Of a stretch of 8,371 nucleotides of DNA, positions 1 through 6,998 are shown piece after piece. Numbering within the stretch: position 1 is the first letter of the stretch; every line of letters begins with the position of its first letter. Below the pieces are notes generated by a model that worked only from the letters and a program-made list of their open reading frames with translations, was not told where the DNA came from and did no database searches. This stretch comes from an uncultured Selenomonadaceae bacterium (GTDB lineage Bacteria; Bacillota; Negativicutes; Selenomonadales; Selenomonadaceae), in the NCBI GenBank assembly GCA_905233965.1, contig CAJOFG010000009.1, positions 15,112 to 23,482 on the forward strand, in the 5' to 3' direction. The position numbers were made by a program, and so were the translations under genes.

Positions 1-135
1 GATGTCGGAACGAAGATGGGATTTTTGCAAGCCAATATCGAATTTGCACTGCGCAACCCGGAAGTCACCGACGACTTGAAGAAATATTTGAGCGAGCTGA
101 ATCTGAACATGGACGAAATGCTTGCTTACGATTGA
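1..135 (+). CDS. galU: UTP--glucose-1-phosphate uridylyltransferase GalU, C-terminal end (partial)
   Basis: Only the last 44 codons are in the window, read in frame 1 and ending at TGA 133-135. The visible residues start DVGTKMGFLQANIEFALRNP, which matches the C-terminal signature of bacterial GalU (compare E. coli [20 protein letters not shown]), followed by a short charged helix and an acidic tail. GalU makes UDP-glucose from UTP and glucose-1-phosphate in the cytoplasm, a precursor for LPS, capsule and other glycans. The catalytic N-terminal part lies outside the window, so activity cannot be judged. The gene is followed at once by an intrinsic terminator, so it ends a transcription unit separate from comF. 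The identification rests on recall of the family C-terminus and not on a search; a related nucleotidyltransferase is the main alternative. Confidence 0.8.
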   Translation, partial: DVGTKMGFLQANIEFALRNPEVTDDLKKYLSELNLNMDEMLAYD

Positions 136-151
136 CGGATAAATTTTTTGC

Positions 152-176
152 TCCTGCTTTGCGGCAGGATTTTTTT
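152..176 (+). terminator. Intrinsic terminator after galU
   Basis: A perfect 6-bp stem TCCTGC (152-157) / GCAGGA (164-169) with a 6-nt loop is followed by seven T residues (170-176). It begins 17 nt after the galU stop. A second hairpin, CCGGGA (181-186) / TCCCGG (197-202), follows but has no T-tract downstream, so it is not a second terminator in this direction. Confidence 0.85.
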
Positions 177-238
177 GTTTCCGGGAGAAATATTTTTCCC
201 GGGTTATTTGCCGCCGATGAATTTGTGAAGGTGCAGAG

Positions 239-916
239 ATGAAAAATTTTTTTCGGCTTTTGGAATTTTTGAAAACGACGCTGATATATTTGGTTTTCCC
301 GCCGATGTGTCCGATTTGCCGGGAAATTGCCGACGAGAGGGATACTCTTTGCGAAAGTTGCCGGGAAAAAATTTTCAACCCGAACGAAAAAATAAAGTTG
401 CCGGCGAACATTGACGGAGTTTTTCGCCTGACGAAATATCGCGGCGGCACTCAAAAATTGTTGGGCAAGATGAAATTTGAAAACAATTTAAAAGTTTTGC
501 CGGCGTTGAAAAAAATTTTGGATTTGACTTCGGCACGCCCGGAGTTCAAAAATTTTCTCGCACAAATCGACGCGGCAACTTTCGTTCCTTTGCACGAAAA
601 AAGATTCCGGGAGCGCGGATACAATCAAACCGAATTGCTTTTTCGCGACAAGCTGGAGGAATTTAAAATTCCCGTCGAAAATTTTTTGATTCGCAAAAAA
701 GCCACGCCGAAACTTTTCGACTTGAATCCGGTCGAACGGAAAAAAGTTTTGCGCGGCGCATTTTTTCCGGCGGGAGATTTCGATTTGTCCGGGAAAAAAA
801 TTTTGCTTGCCGACGATATTTACACGACCGGTTCGACGGCATCGGAATGTGCCGGCGTTTTGAAAAAAATCGGCGCGGCGAAAGTTTATGTTATCGCCTT
901 TGCGTCCGATTCGTGA
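239..916 (+). CDS. comF: ComF family protein (phosphoribosyltransferase-like, competence-associated)
   Basis: A 225-residue protein of normal ComF length. The N-terminus carries a four-cysteine zinc-ribbon: Cys24-Pro-Ile-Cys27 and Cys38-Glu-Ser-Cys41. The C-terminal half is a type I phosphoribosyltransferase fold with the PRPP-binding motif ILLADDIYTTGST at residues 188-200, and a family-typical RGYNQTELL segment lies in the middle. ComF proteins act in the cytoplasm, linked to handling of incoming single-stranded DNA during natural transformation, but they also occur in bacteria not known to be competent. ATG 239 is preceded by GAAGGTG (227-233) at 5-nt spacing. The exonuclease gene follows after 27 nt with its own strong ribosome binding site, suggesting co-transcription. 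I found no convincing promoter between the galU terminator and this start. Codon use is dominated by TTT, TTG and AAA. Confidence 0.92.
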   Translation: MKNFFRLLEFLKTTLIYLVFPPMCPICREIADERDTLCESCREKIFNPNEKIKLPANIDGVFRLTKYRGGTQKLLGKMKFENNLKVLPALKKILDLTSARPEFKNFLAQIDAATFVPLHEKRFRERGYNQTELLFRDKLEEFKIPVENFLIRKKATPKLFDLNPVERKKVLRGAFFPAGDFDLSGKKILLADDIYTTGSTASECAGVLKKIGAAKVYVIAFASDS

Positions 917-943
917 TATACTTTCCCAAAAGGAGGCGACGAA

Positions 944-1693
944 ATGAAATTTGTATCTTGGAACGTGAACGGACTTCGTGCCTGTCTGAAAAAAAATTTC
1001 ATGAAGAGTTTCAAAAAATTGGACGCGGACATTTTTGCCGTGCAGGAAACGAAAATGCAGGAAGGGCAAGCGATTATCGACTTGCCGGGTTATTCGCAAT
1101 ACTGGAACAGCGCGGACAAAAAAGGTTATTCCGGGACGGCGATTTTCACCCGGATTCAACCGCGCTCCGCCACTTACGGCATCGGCATTGACGAACACGA
1201 TCACGAAGGCAGAGTCATAACGCTGGGATTTGAAAAATTTTATTTCGTGAACGTCTACACTCCCAATTCGCGAAATTTGGAGCGGCTGGGTTATCGAATG
1301 ATTTGGGAAAATGATTTTCGTGAGTACCTGCAAAAGTTGAACGAGGTTAAGCCGGTAATTTTGTGCGGCGATTTGAACGTGGCGCATAACGAAATTGATT
1401 TGAAAAATCCGGCGGCGAACAGACATAATGCCGGGTTCACCGACGAGGAACGCGGAAAGCTGGACGCGCTTTTAAATGCCGGGTTCGTCGATACTTTCCG
1501 CTGCCTTTATCCGGATAAAACCGGTGCTTATACCTGGTGGTCGTATCTTCGCAAGGCGCGTGAAACCAATGCGGGTTGGCGCATAGATTATTTTTTGGTG
1601 TCCGACAGGTTGAAGGAAAAAATTTCCGACGCGACGATTGAGAGCGAAATTTTCGGCAGTGACCATTGCCCGGTAACTTTGACGATTGATTAA
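944..1693 (+). CDS. xth: Exodeoxyribonuclease III family AP endonuclease (ExoA/Xth)
   Basis: A 249-residue, full-length member of the exonuclease III / EEP (endonuclease-exonuclease-phosphatase) family. These Mg2+-dependent enzymes cut the backbone 5' of abasic sites and remove blocked 3' ends in base-excision repair. Motifs seen in order: WNVNGLRA (6-13), QETK with the metal-binding Glu35, YSGTAIFTR (62-70), NVYTPN with Tyr105 (103-108), GDLNVAHNEIDL with Asp143 and Asn145, WRIDYFLVSD near the C-terminus, and GSDHCPV with the catalytic Asp240-His241 pair. All expected catalytic residues are present. ATG 944 has a textbook AGGAGG at 931-936 with 7-nt spacing. It sits 27 nt downstream of comF and 19 nt upstream of the glycosyltransferase gene, consistent with one transcript. 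It could equally be called exoA. Confidence 0.95.
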   Translation: MKFVSWNVNGLRACLKKNFMKSFKKLDADIFAVQETKMQEGQAIIDLPGYSQYWNSADKKGYSGTAIFTRIQPRSATYGIGIDEHDHEGRVITLGFEKFYFVNVYTPNSRNLERLGYRMIWENDFREYLQKLNEVKPVILCGDLNVAHNEIDLKNPAANRHNAGFTDEERGKLDALLNAGFVDTFRCLYPDKTGAYTWWSYLRKARETNAGWRIDYFLVSDRLKEKISDATIESEIFGSDHCPVTLTID

Positions 1694-1712
1694 AATTTTT
1701 TGAGGATAACAT

Positions 1713-3151
1713 ATGAATTTTGACAGGCTCACCGATTTAAAAATTTTGGCGGCTTTGTGTTTGATTTTATTTTTTCTCGGAACGTGGGCTGTACCCGTCA
1801 CCGATCAAACCGAATCCTGTTACACTTTGACGGCGAAAGAAATGTTGAACGCCGGCGATTGGTTTTCGCCGCGCCGATATTTTTTTACCTCGAATTGCTT
1901 GTCGCCTATTCGGTTTTCGGGATAAACGATTTCGCCGCGCGATTTTTTCCGGCGGTATTCGCGACGCTCGGAATTTTTTTGACGTACTTTTTCGCCGCGA
2001 AACTTTACAATCGGAAAGTCGGATTTGTTTCCTCCGTGATTTTGGCGACTTCGCTTGAGTATTGGTACGTTGCCCACGCGATTATCACGGACACGACTTT
2101 ATTTTGCTTTATCTCCGTCGCGCTGATGAGTTTTTATTTCGGCTACGTCGAAGGCAAACCGAATTATTATTTCGTTTCATACGTCATGGCGGGGCTTGCC
2201 GTGCTGACTAAAGGACCGATAGGAATTTGTCTGCCCGGCTTGATAGTCCTGATTTTCCTGGCGATTCAAAAAGATTTGAAACACATTTTGAAAATGAAAC
2301 TTGCGCCGGGCTTTGCGATTTTCTTCGCGATAGTCGCGGTCTGGTACTTGCCGATGTATTTGATTCACGGCTCGACTTTTTTGGAACATTTTTTGGGCAT
2401 ACATAATTTTTTGCGCGTCACCGTTTCGGAACACCCGCGCGACAATGTTTTTTACTACTACACGGTAATTTTTTTGGTCGGGTTCATTCCCTGGAATTTT
2501 CCGACGCTGTATTTCCTTGCGAAAAAATTTTGGCGTGAAAGAAAATTTCCGTCGCTTGACGTGCGGCAAAAATTTTTGCTGACGTGGGCATTGACGGTGC
2601 CGATAATTTTTCAATGTTTCGCGACAAAATATGTGACCTACTCATTTCCGTACATGATGCCGGTTGCGATTTTGTTTGCCGGATTTTTCGTCGAACGCGA
2701 AAAACTTTTTTCCCGCATGGCGTTCTGTTCGGTAATTTTTTTCATTGCCGCGTTATTTGTCGCGATTCCTGTTTGCAACAATTTTTCGAGAAAAGATGAT
2801 GCGGAAATTTTAAGCCGGTTCAAAAACGAAAATGCTTTTTTCGTCGTTTCCGCCGATGAATATTCGGCGACGCTTGTTTACTATTCGGGAATTTTGGTTT
2901 GGCTTTTGGAGGACGCGGACGAGATTGAAAAAATAAAACCGAAGGAAGGCACTTGGACCATAACAAACGTAATGCCGATGACTACTCCGGAAGAGTTGCC
3001 GCAAGACAAACCGATAATTGCCGTCGTCGATGAAAAAACTGCGGAACATTTTTTTGAAATTGCGCCGGGCGATTGGAAAGTTATCGACGAGTTGTCGGAC
3101 GGAAAAGGAAAAATTTACCGGATTGAAAAATTCATTCCGACCGCGAAATAA
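1713..3151 (+). pseudogene. ArnT/PMT-type membrane glycosyltransferase, disrupted by an out-of-frame deletion
   Basis: Two overlapping frames together encode one ArnT-like protein of about 479 residues. The first frame starts at ATG 1713 (GAGGAT at 1702-1707) and stops at 1925; it is meaningful up to about 1874 and carries a membrane segment (8-28) and the catalytic-loop motif DQTESCYTL with Asp31 and Glu34, then AKEMLNAGDWFSPR. From about 1874 the protein continues in another frame (PIFFYLELLVAYSVFGINDF...) to TAA 3151, with many hydrophobic helices and a soluble C-terminal part from about 2790. In PMT_2/ArnT proteins about nine residues containing a conserved Y-[FW]-[DE]-K separate these two blocks; here they are missing and the frame shifts, consistent with loss of about 28 nt near 1872-1876. 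The family moves sugars from polyprenyl-phosphate donors to lipid A or other glycans at the outer face of the inner membrane. As written, no full protein can be made; an assembly error is possible. Confidence 0.8.
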
Positions 3152-3170
3152 ATCGTGCGCCCATTATTTT

Positions 3171-3211
3171 TCAACTTTTTAAAAGTTGATTGCGGAAAAA
3201 TTTTTTTGCAA
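3171..3211 (+). terminator. Inverted repeats after the glycosyltransferase gene, weak terminator candidate
   Basis: Two adjacent inverted repeats. The first is TCAACTTTT (3171-3179) / AAAAGTTGA (3181-3189), a perfect 9-bp palindrome around one base. The second is TTGCGGAAAAA (3190-3200) opposite TTTTTTTGCAA (3201-3211), which pairs if G-U wobbles are allowed. Neither has a clean T-tract directly after a GC-rich stem, so termination is plausible but not certain. They lie between the end of the comF-xth-glycosyltransferase run and the next promoter, where a terminator or an operator would be expected. Confidence 0.35.
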
Positions 3212-3238
3212 ATTGTTCAAAATAAATTCCCGGACGTA

Positions 3239-3266
3239 TTGAAAAAAACTTTTTGCAGGGTATAAT
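3239..3266 (+). promoter_or_regulatory. Sigma-70 type promoter of the chemoreceptor gene
   Basis: TTGAAA (3239-3244) and a perfect TATAAT (3261-3266) are separated by 16 bp. Transcription would start near 3273, giving a leader of about 34 nt before the ATG at 3307. No sigma-28 (FliA-type, TAAA/GCCGATAA) promoter is evident, so this receptor gene appears to use the housekeeping sigma factor. Confidence 0.8.
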
Positions 3267-3306
3267 TGTCCGGTAAAAAAAACTTTTTGGGGAGAGGTGC
3301 GGAGGC

Positions 3307-4872
3307 ATGAAGTTAAAGCAAAAATTTATCGTCTTGGCTGGTCTTTCAGGATTTTTGATGGCACTTGTTTCAGTAGTGGGTTACTACAGTGCTTTCACAA
3401 ATCTGCAGGAAAGCGTCGAAAGTGAATTGAGTTCGACGGTTACCGCCCAAGAAAGGCAACTTGAAGGTTGGTTGTCGGCAAATGCACAAGTCGCGACCGG
3501 TGCCGCAAATTTGATGACGGCATTGAACGGAAACGACACAATCGCAAACTTGAGTGAAATGCTCAGTCTTGCCGACAACAATCCGGATATTTTGGAACTC
3601 GGTTTCGGCAACGAAAAAGCTTTCTTTCAAGGTCGTAAAGCCGGAAACAAAACCGGCACGATAGATCCGCGTGAACGTATGTGGTACAAAACCGCGAAAG
3701 ATGCCGGTAAAACCGTTTTTACCGAAGCTTATGTTGACAAATTTACAAACGAACTCGTTACCAGTGCGGTTGCTCCGTTCAAGAATAACGGACAATTTGC
3801 CGGTTCAATTTTTGTCGATATTGCTCTGAAAACTTTGGACGAAGAAGTTACAAAATTAAAATATCGCGGTCAGGGCGAAGGGTACATAATCGAAAAATCT
3901 ACCGGATTGATACTTGCCGACGATGCCGGTTACAAAGCCATGGACGACTTTAAAGCCGTTCCGGGTCTCGGCAGTCACTTGAGCGAAATGTCAAGCAACG
4001 AACACGGAATGTTTGTCGTCGAGGCCGAAGGCGACAAAGAGGAAAGTATTTTTGCTTACACGACGGTAGCCTCCACAGGCTGGATAGTCGGTATCAGCGT
4101 ACCTTACGCTTACGTTTTTGAATCTGTCATCAGTATGCGCTGGATATATGCAATTTTGACGGTTATCGGTCTTGCGTTGATGGTTTTCATGTGCATGAGA
4201 TTTGCGTCGGCAATTACAAACCCGATCGCAGAGCTTGAAGCCCACGCAACCGAATTGAGCAAAGGCAACTTGAGAATGAAAGACATTCAGTCAAATTCCT
4301 CCGACGAAATCGGAAGTTTGACTCACGCTTTCAATTCGATGAGTCAGAACCTCAGAAACTTAATTTCAAAAATGGCGACGACTGCGGAACAGGTTGCCGC
4401 GTCCAGTGAAGAGTTGACTGCAAGCGCACAACAATCCGCCGATGCGTCCGTCAGCGTTGCGGAAACCGTCGGACAAGTCAGCGGCAACATGGATAAACAA
4501 CTTGCCGACATTGAAGGCGCAAAAGCCAGCGTTGACGTTGTTTTCAACGACATCACCGCGATGACGGAAAAATCCAAGAACGTCAAACAGGAATCCATGA
4601 ACACCGCCGCCGCAGCGGAGCAGGGCGCGAAGTTGATGAAAGACGCGATGGAAAAAATGGCGAATATCGAAAAGAGCGTTATGGCATCTGCGGAAGTCGT
4701 CAAGAAACTCGGCGAAAACTCTCAGCAAATCGGACAAATCGTCGAAGCCATCAGCGGAATTGCCGAACAGACAAATTTGCTCTCCCTCAACGCGGCGATT
4801 GAGGCGGCGCGTGCCGGCGAACAGGGACGCGGTTTTGCCGTCGTCGCTGAAGAATTCCGCCGAAAAAATTAA
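3307..4872 (+). pseudogene. Methyl-accepting chemotaxis protein (dCache sensor), first part up to the frameshift
   Basis: This frame holds the sensor and most of the signalling part of a transmembrane chemoreceptor. Seen in order: membrane helix 7-29; a periplasmic dCache-type domain of about 240 residues with RMWYKTA (124-130), a [11 protein letters not shown] stretch and VDIAL with Asp171; membrane helix about 278-299; HAMP domain about 300-352; then the coiled-coil signalling domain with the conserved tip [20 protein letters not shown] and [13 protein letters not shown] (504-516). After Glu516 the frame turns into FRRKN and stops at 4872, where every receptor has V-R-x-L-A. The rest follows in another frame. 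Receptors of this family control CheA through CheW. The RxWY plus Asp171 pattern resembles the amino-acid-binding subset of dCache domains, but the tyrosine expected five residues before the Arg is Ile119, so the ligand is open. ATG 3307 uses AGGTG (3295-3299) at 7-nt spacing; a nearer GGAGG (3301-3305) is too close to serve. Confidence 0.85.
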
Positions 4873-5257
4873 AGAACGTATCGCCTCCATTCAAGAGGAT
4901 ACAGCCAACGCCGTCGAATCAATGGCAAGCGGCACTCACGAAGTCGAGGAAGGCACGAAGGCCATTCGCGAAGTCGGAAATCAATTTACGAACATCATGA
5001 GCAAAGTCAACGGAATCAACGCGCAAATGGACGAGATAAACAATTCCGTTCAAACCGTCAGCAAAGGCGCGGAGGAAATTGTCCGGGCTGTCGATTCAAT
5101 CGACACGGTCAGCCGCGAAACTGCGGAGAACACTCAAACAATTTCTTCGGCGACTCAATCTCAATCCGCATCGAACGAGGAAATTGCGGCGGCATCTCAC
5201 AGCTTGGCGAATCTTGCCGGCGATATGCAAGAGGCAATCGGAAAATTCCAAGTCTGA
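4853..5257 (+). pseudogene. Methyl-accepting chemotaxis protein, C-terminal remainder in a shifted frame
   Basis: From about 4853 the receptor continues in the next frame as [20 protein letters not shown] and runs to TGA 5257, ending AIGKFQV, a normal receptor C-terminus. It supplies the returning arm of the cytoplasmic coiled coil with its methylation region; there is no NWETF-like tail for CheR or CheB. Aligned by memory with E. coli Tar, 14 residues should separate the AEE before the break from the IK pair; only five (NSAEK) remain. About nine residues, covering V-R-K-L-A-E-Q-S, are therefore missing together with the frame, consistent with loss of about 29 nt near 4851-4856. There is no start signal of its own here, so it is not an independent gene. 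Confidence 0.8.
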
Positions 5258-5280
5258 TAAATACAAAAAAATATTTTTCG

Positions 5281-5310
5281 GAGCAATCGAAAAGGTTGCT
5301 CTTTTTTTTT
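5281..5310 (+). terminator. Intrinsic terminator after the chemoreceptor gene
   Basis: GAGCAATC (5281-5288) pairs with GGTTGCTC (5294-5301), 8 bp with one G-U pair, around a GAAAA loop. Nine T residues follow directly (5302-5310). This is one of the strongest terminators in the window and separates the chemoreceptor from the PTS operon. Confidence 0.93.
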
Positions 5311-5343
5311 CGCCGGGACAAAAAAACTCCGGCGGAATTTTTT
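5311..5343 (+). terminator. Second, tandem hairpin with T-run
   Basis: A perfect 6-bp stem CGCCGG (5311-5316) / CCGGCG (5329-5334) with a 12-nt A-rich loop is followed by GAA and a run of six T. It starts directly behind the T-tract of the main terminator, so it would act as a backup. The spacing between stem and T-run makes it weaker than the first. Confidence 0.5.
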
Positions 5344-5352
5344 GAAAAATGC

Positions 5353-5381
5353 TTGCCAAAATAAATTCGCTATATTAAAAT
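5353..5381 (+). promoter_or_regulatory. Candidate sigma-70 promoter of the PTS operon
   Basis: TTGCCA (5353-5358) and TAAAAT (5376-5381) are spaced by 17 bp and lie just after the terminators. A start near 5388 would give an untranslated leader of about 220 nt before the EIIC start at 5608. Each box departs from consensus, and the AT-rich surroundings offer other -10 boxes (for example TATATT at 5371-5376, with no well-spaced -35). Confidence 0.5.
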
Positions 5382-5387
5382 TTCAGC

Positions 5388-5607
5388 ATGATTTTTGGAA
5401 AGCGGGGTGTTGTGTATCGGAATGAGCGAGTAAGTCCGGCGTACTTCGATTTTTTCAAAACTTTTTATTTTATAACGGTCATTATTTTTTTTTGAGGAAG
5501 TTTTTGACTGAATTTTTTTGAAGTTGCGTCGGGAAAAAAATTTTGCGACTTTGAAACGAGTTGCACAACGAAATAATTTTTTTATTTTTGTCAAAGGGGG
5601 TTTATTC
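5388..5607 (+). promoter_or_regulatory. Long leader of the PTS operon with an attenuator-like hairpin
   Basis: This 220-nt stretch has no convincing gene. It holds a hairpin CGAGTA (5427-5432) opposite TACTTCG (5442-5448), with one bulged T and a 9-nt loop, followed by A and six T (5450-5455), which looks like a weak intrinsic terminator inside the leader. Further on, AAGTTGC (5521-5527) can pair with GCGACTT (5545-5551) with one G-U pair. I could not recognise a known riboswitch, a LicT/BglG-type RAT site or a good catabolite-response (cre) element. A 35-codon open frame (5388-5495) is treated under findings. Confidence 0.35.
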
Positions 5608-6915
5608 ATGGACAAGCAGGCAATGTTCGATAACTTTATCGAGTTCATGGCGAAATTTGCAGAGTACAAAGTCGTTGCCGCATTGCGTGACGGTTTTATC
5701 ATGACAACGCCGTTTACCATCTGCGGATCTCTGTTTCTCTTGCTTGCAAACCTGCCGTTTCCCGGCTACAACGAAATGATGTCGGCGAATTTCGGAGCGG
5801 ATTGGGCTGCTCCTCTTTACGCGGTTTTCGGAGGCACGTTCAGCATTTTGGGTGTCATAGCGTGTTTGGCAATTACTTACAAATATGTTGACGCGGAAGG
5901 TTGCGACGCGATCATGGCATCGATTCTTGCCTTCGCGACTTTCGTAATGATTATGCCGTCAAGTGTTACAATCGAAAGTGAAGTTGCAAATGACGTTATC
6001 CCGAAACTTTGGGCGGGCAGTAACGGAATTATCACCGGTATTTTCGTGGCACTTTATACCGGAGTCGTTTGTTGCTACTGCGAAAAAAATCATATCGGAA
6101 TAAAAATGCCGGCATCGGTTCCGGGCGGCGTTACCAGAGCTTTCGAGGCTTTGACGCCGGGCATGGTTCTCTTCACCAGTGCGGCAATTATTTACGGTCT
6201 TTGCCACTTTGTCGGCGCGACCACTTTCCCGGAACTTCTCTTTAAAATGATTCAAACTCCGTTGCAAGGTCTTTCCGACACAATCGTCGGCGGTACTGTC
6301 TTCTCGCTCCTCATGACGATTCTTTTCTGGGCAGGCGTTCACGGTCCGAACGTCGTCGGCGGAATTTTGAACCCGTTGATGATAGCAAACTCTTTGGAAA
6401 ATCAGGCACTTCTCGACGCGGGACAATCTCTCGTCGGTAACCCCGCCGCGCACATTCTCACGATTCAAATCACCGATACTTTGATGAAACCGGGCGGTTG
6501 CGGAGCGACCTTCGGACTTTTGATAGCGTCGTGGATTGTCGCGAAATCTCAGCAGATGAAAACAATCACGAAACTCGGCACCGTTCCCGGATTATTCAAC
6601 ATCAACGAACCGATTATCTTCGGTTTGCCGATAGTCTTTAACCCGTATATGCTCGTTCCGTTCTGCTTGGCGCAGTGGTCGGTCATGTTCATTTTCTACA
6701 TGGCAATTTCAATCGGAATTGTTGAGCCTTTCGGCGCGATTCAAGTTCCTTGGACAACACCGCCGATTCTTTCCGGACTTTTGATGGCAGGTGTGTCGGG
6801 TGCGATTGTTCAAGCAATTTCGATAGCCGCCGCGACGGCAATTTATCTGCCGTTCATCAAGGCACAGGATAACGCCTTCCTGAAGGAAGAGCAGGAAGAA
6901 GGTTACGAAGCTTAA
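5608..6915 (+). CDS. PTS lactose/cellobiose-family permease, EIIC component (CelB/ChbC type)
   Basis: A 435-residue polytopic membrane protein, the normal length of stand-alone EIIC of the lactose-N,N'-diacetylchitobiose-beta-glucoside family. It binds the sugar and moves it across the inner membrane while EIIB phosphorylates it. Key positions agree with the crystallised B. cereus ChbC: His245 in GVHGPNVVGG and Glu334 in FNINEPIIFGLPIVFNP, the residues that contact the sugar and the phosphorylation site region. The N-terminus (KFAEYKVVAALRDGFIMTTP) is typical of the family. ATG 5608 is preceded by AAAGGGGG (5593-5600) at 7-nt spacing; the frame is open upstream to 5518 but with no comparable signal, so that extension is not used. 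EIIB and EIIA follow on the same strand. Sequence alone does not separate cellobiose, chitobiose, lactose or another beta-glycoside, and no glycosidase is linked in view. Confidence 0.95.
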   Translation: MDKQAMFDNFIEFMAKFAEYKVVAALRDGFIMTTPFTICGSLFLLLANLPFPGYNEMMSANFGADWAAPLYAVFGGTFSILGVIACLAITYKYVDAEGCDAIMASILAFATFVMIMPSSVTIESEVANDVIPKLWAGSNGIITGIFVALYTGVVCCYCEKNHIGIKMPASVPGGVTRAFEALTPGMVLFTSAAIIYGLCHFVGATTFPELLFKMIQTPLQGLSDTIVGGTVFSLLMTILFWAGVHGPNVVGGILNPLMIANSLENQALLDAGQSLVGNPAAHILTIQITDTLMKPGGCGATFGLLIASWIVAKSQQMKTITKLGTVPGLFNINEPIIFGLPIVFNPYMLVPFCLAQWSVMFIFYMAISIGIVEPFGAIQVPWTTPPILSGLLMAGVSGAIVQAISIAAATAIYLPFIKAQDNAFLKEEQEEGYEA

Positions 6916-6998
6916 TCGTCAATTCCCGGCTCGGCTGAAAGTTTTTTCGTCGTCCGGAAATTTATAAAACAAAATTTTTTAAAGGAGCGTGTTTGTTG

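Noticed and set aside
181..202. CCGGGA/TCCCGG hairpin as a second galU terminator
   Set aside because: No T-run follows the stem on the plus strand, and the minus strand has A-rich sequence at the needed place.
488..1426. Long minus-strand open frame (312 codons) opposite comF and xth
   Set aside because: It lies opposite two well-recognised genes, its translation is rich in Phe, Arg and Asn with no family resemblance, and it has no ribosome binding site; it is a by-product of the plus-strand codon use.
4366..4890. Minus-strand open frame opposite the receptor signalling domain
   Set aside because: Antisense shadow of a repetitive coiled-coil coding region.
5552..5575. Catabolite-response (cre) element around TGAAACGAGTTGCA
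   Set aside because: It has the wrong spacing of the central CG and too many mismatches to the TGWNANCGNTNWCA consensus.
5518..5607. Upstream 30-codon extension of EIIC
   Set aside because: Open frame only; the strong AAAAGGGGG-type site and family-typical N-terminus both support ATG 5608.
5370..5720. Minus-strand open frame across the PTS leader
   Set aside because: It overlaps the candidate promoter, leader and EIIC start on the other strand, and has no recognisable protein features.
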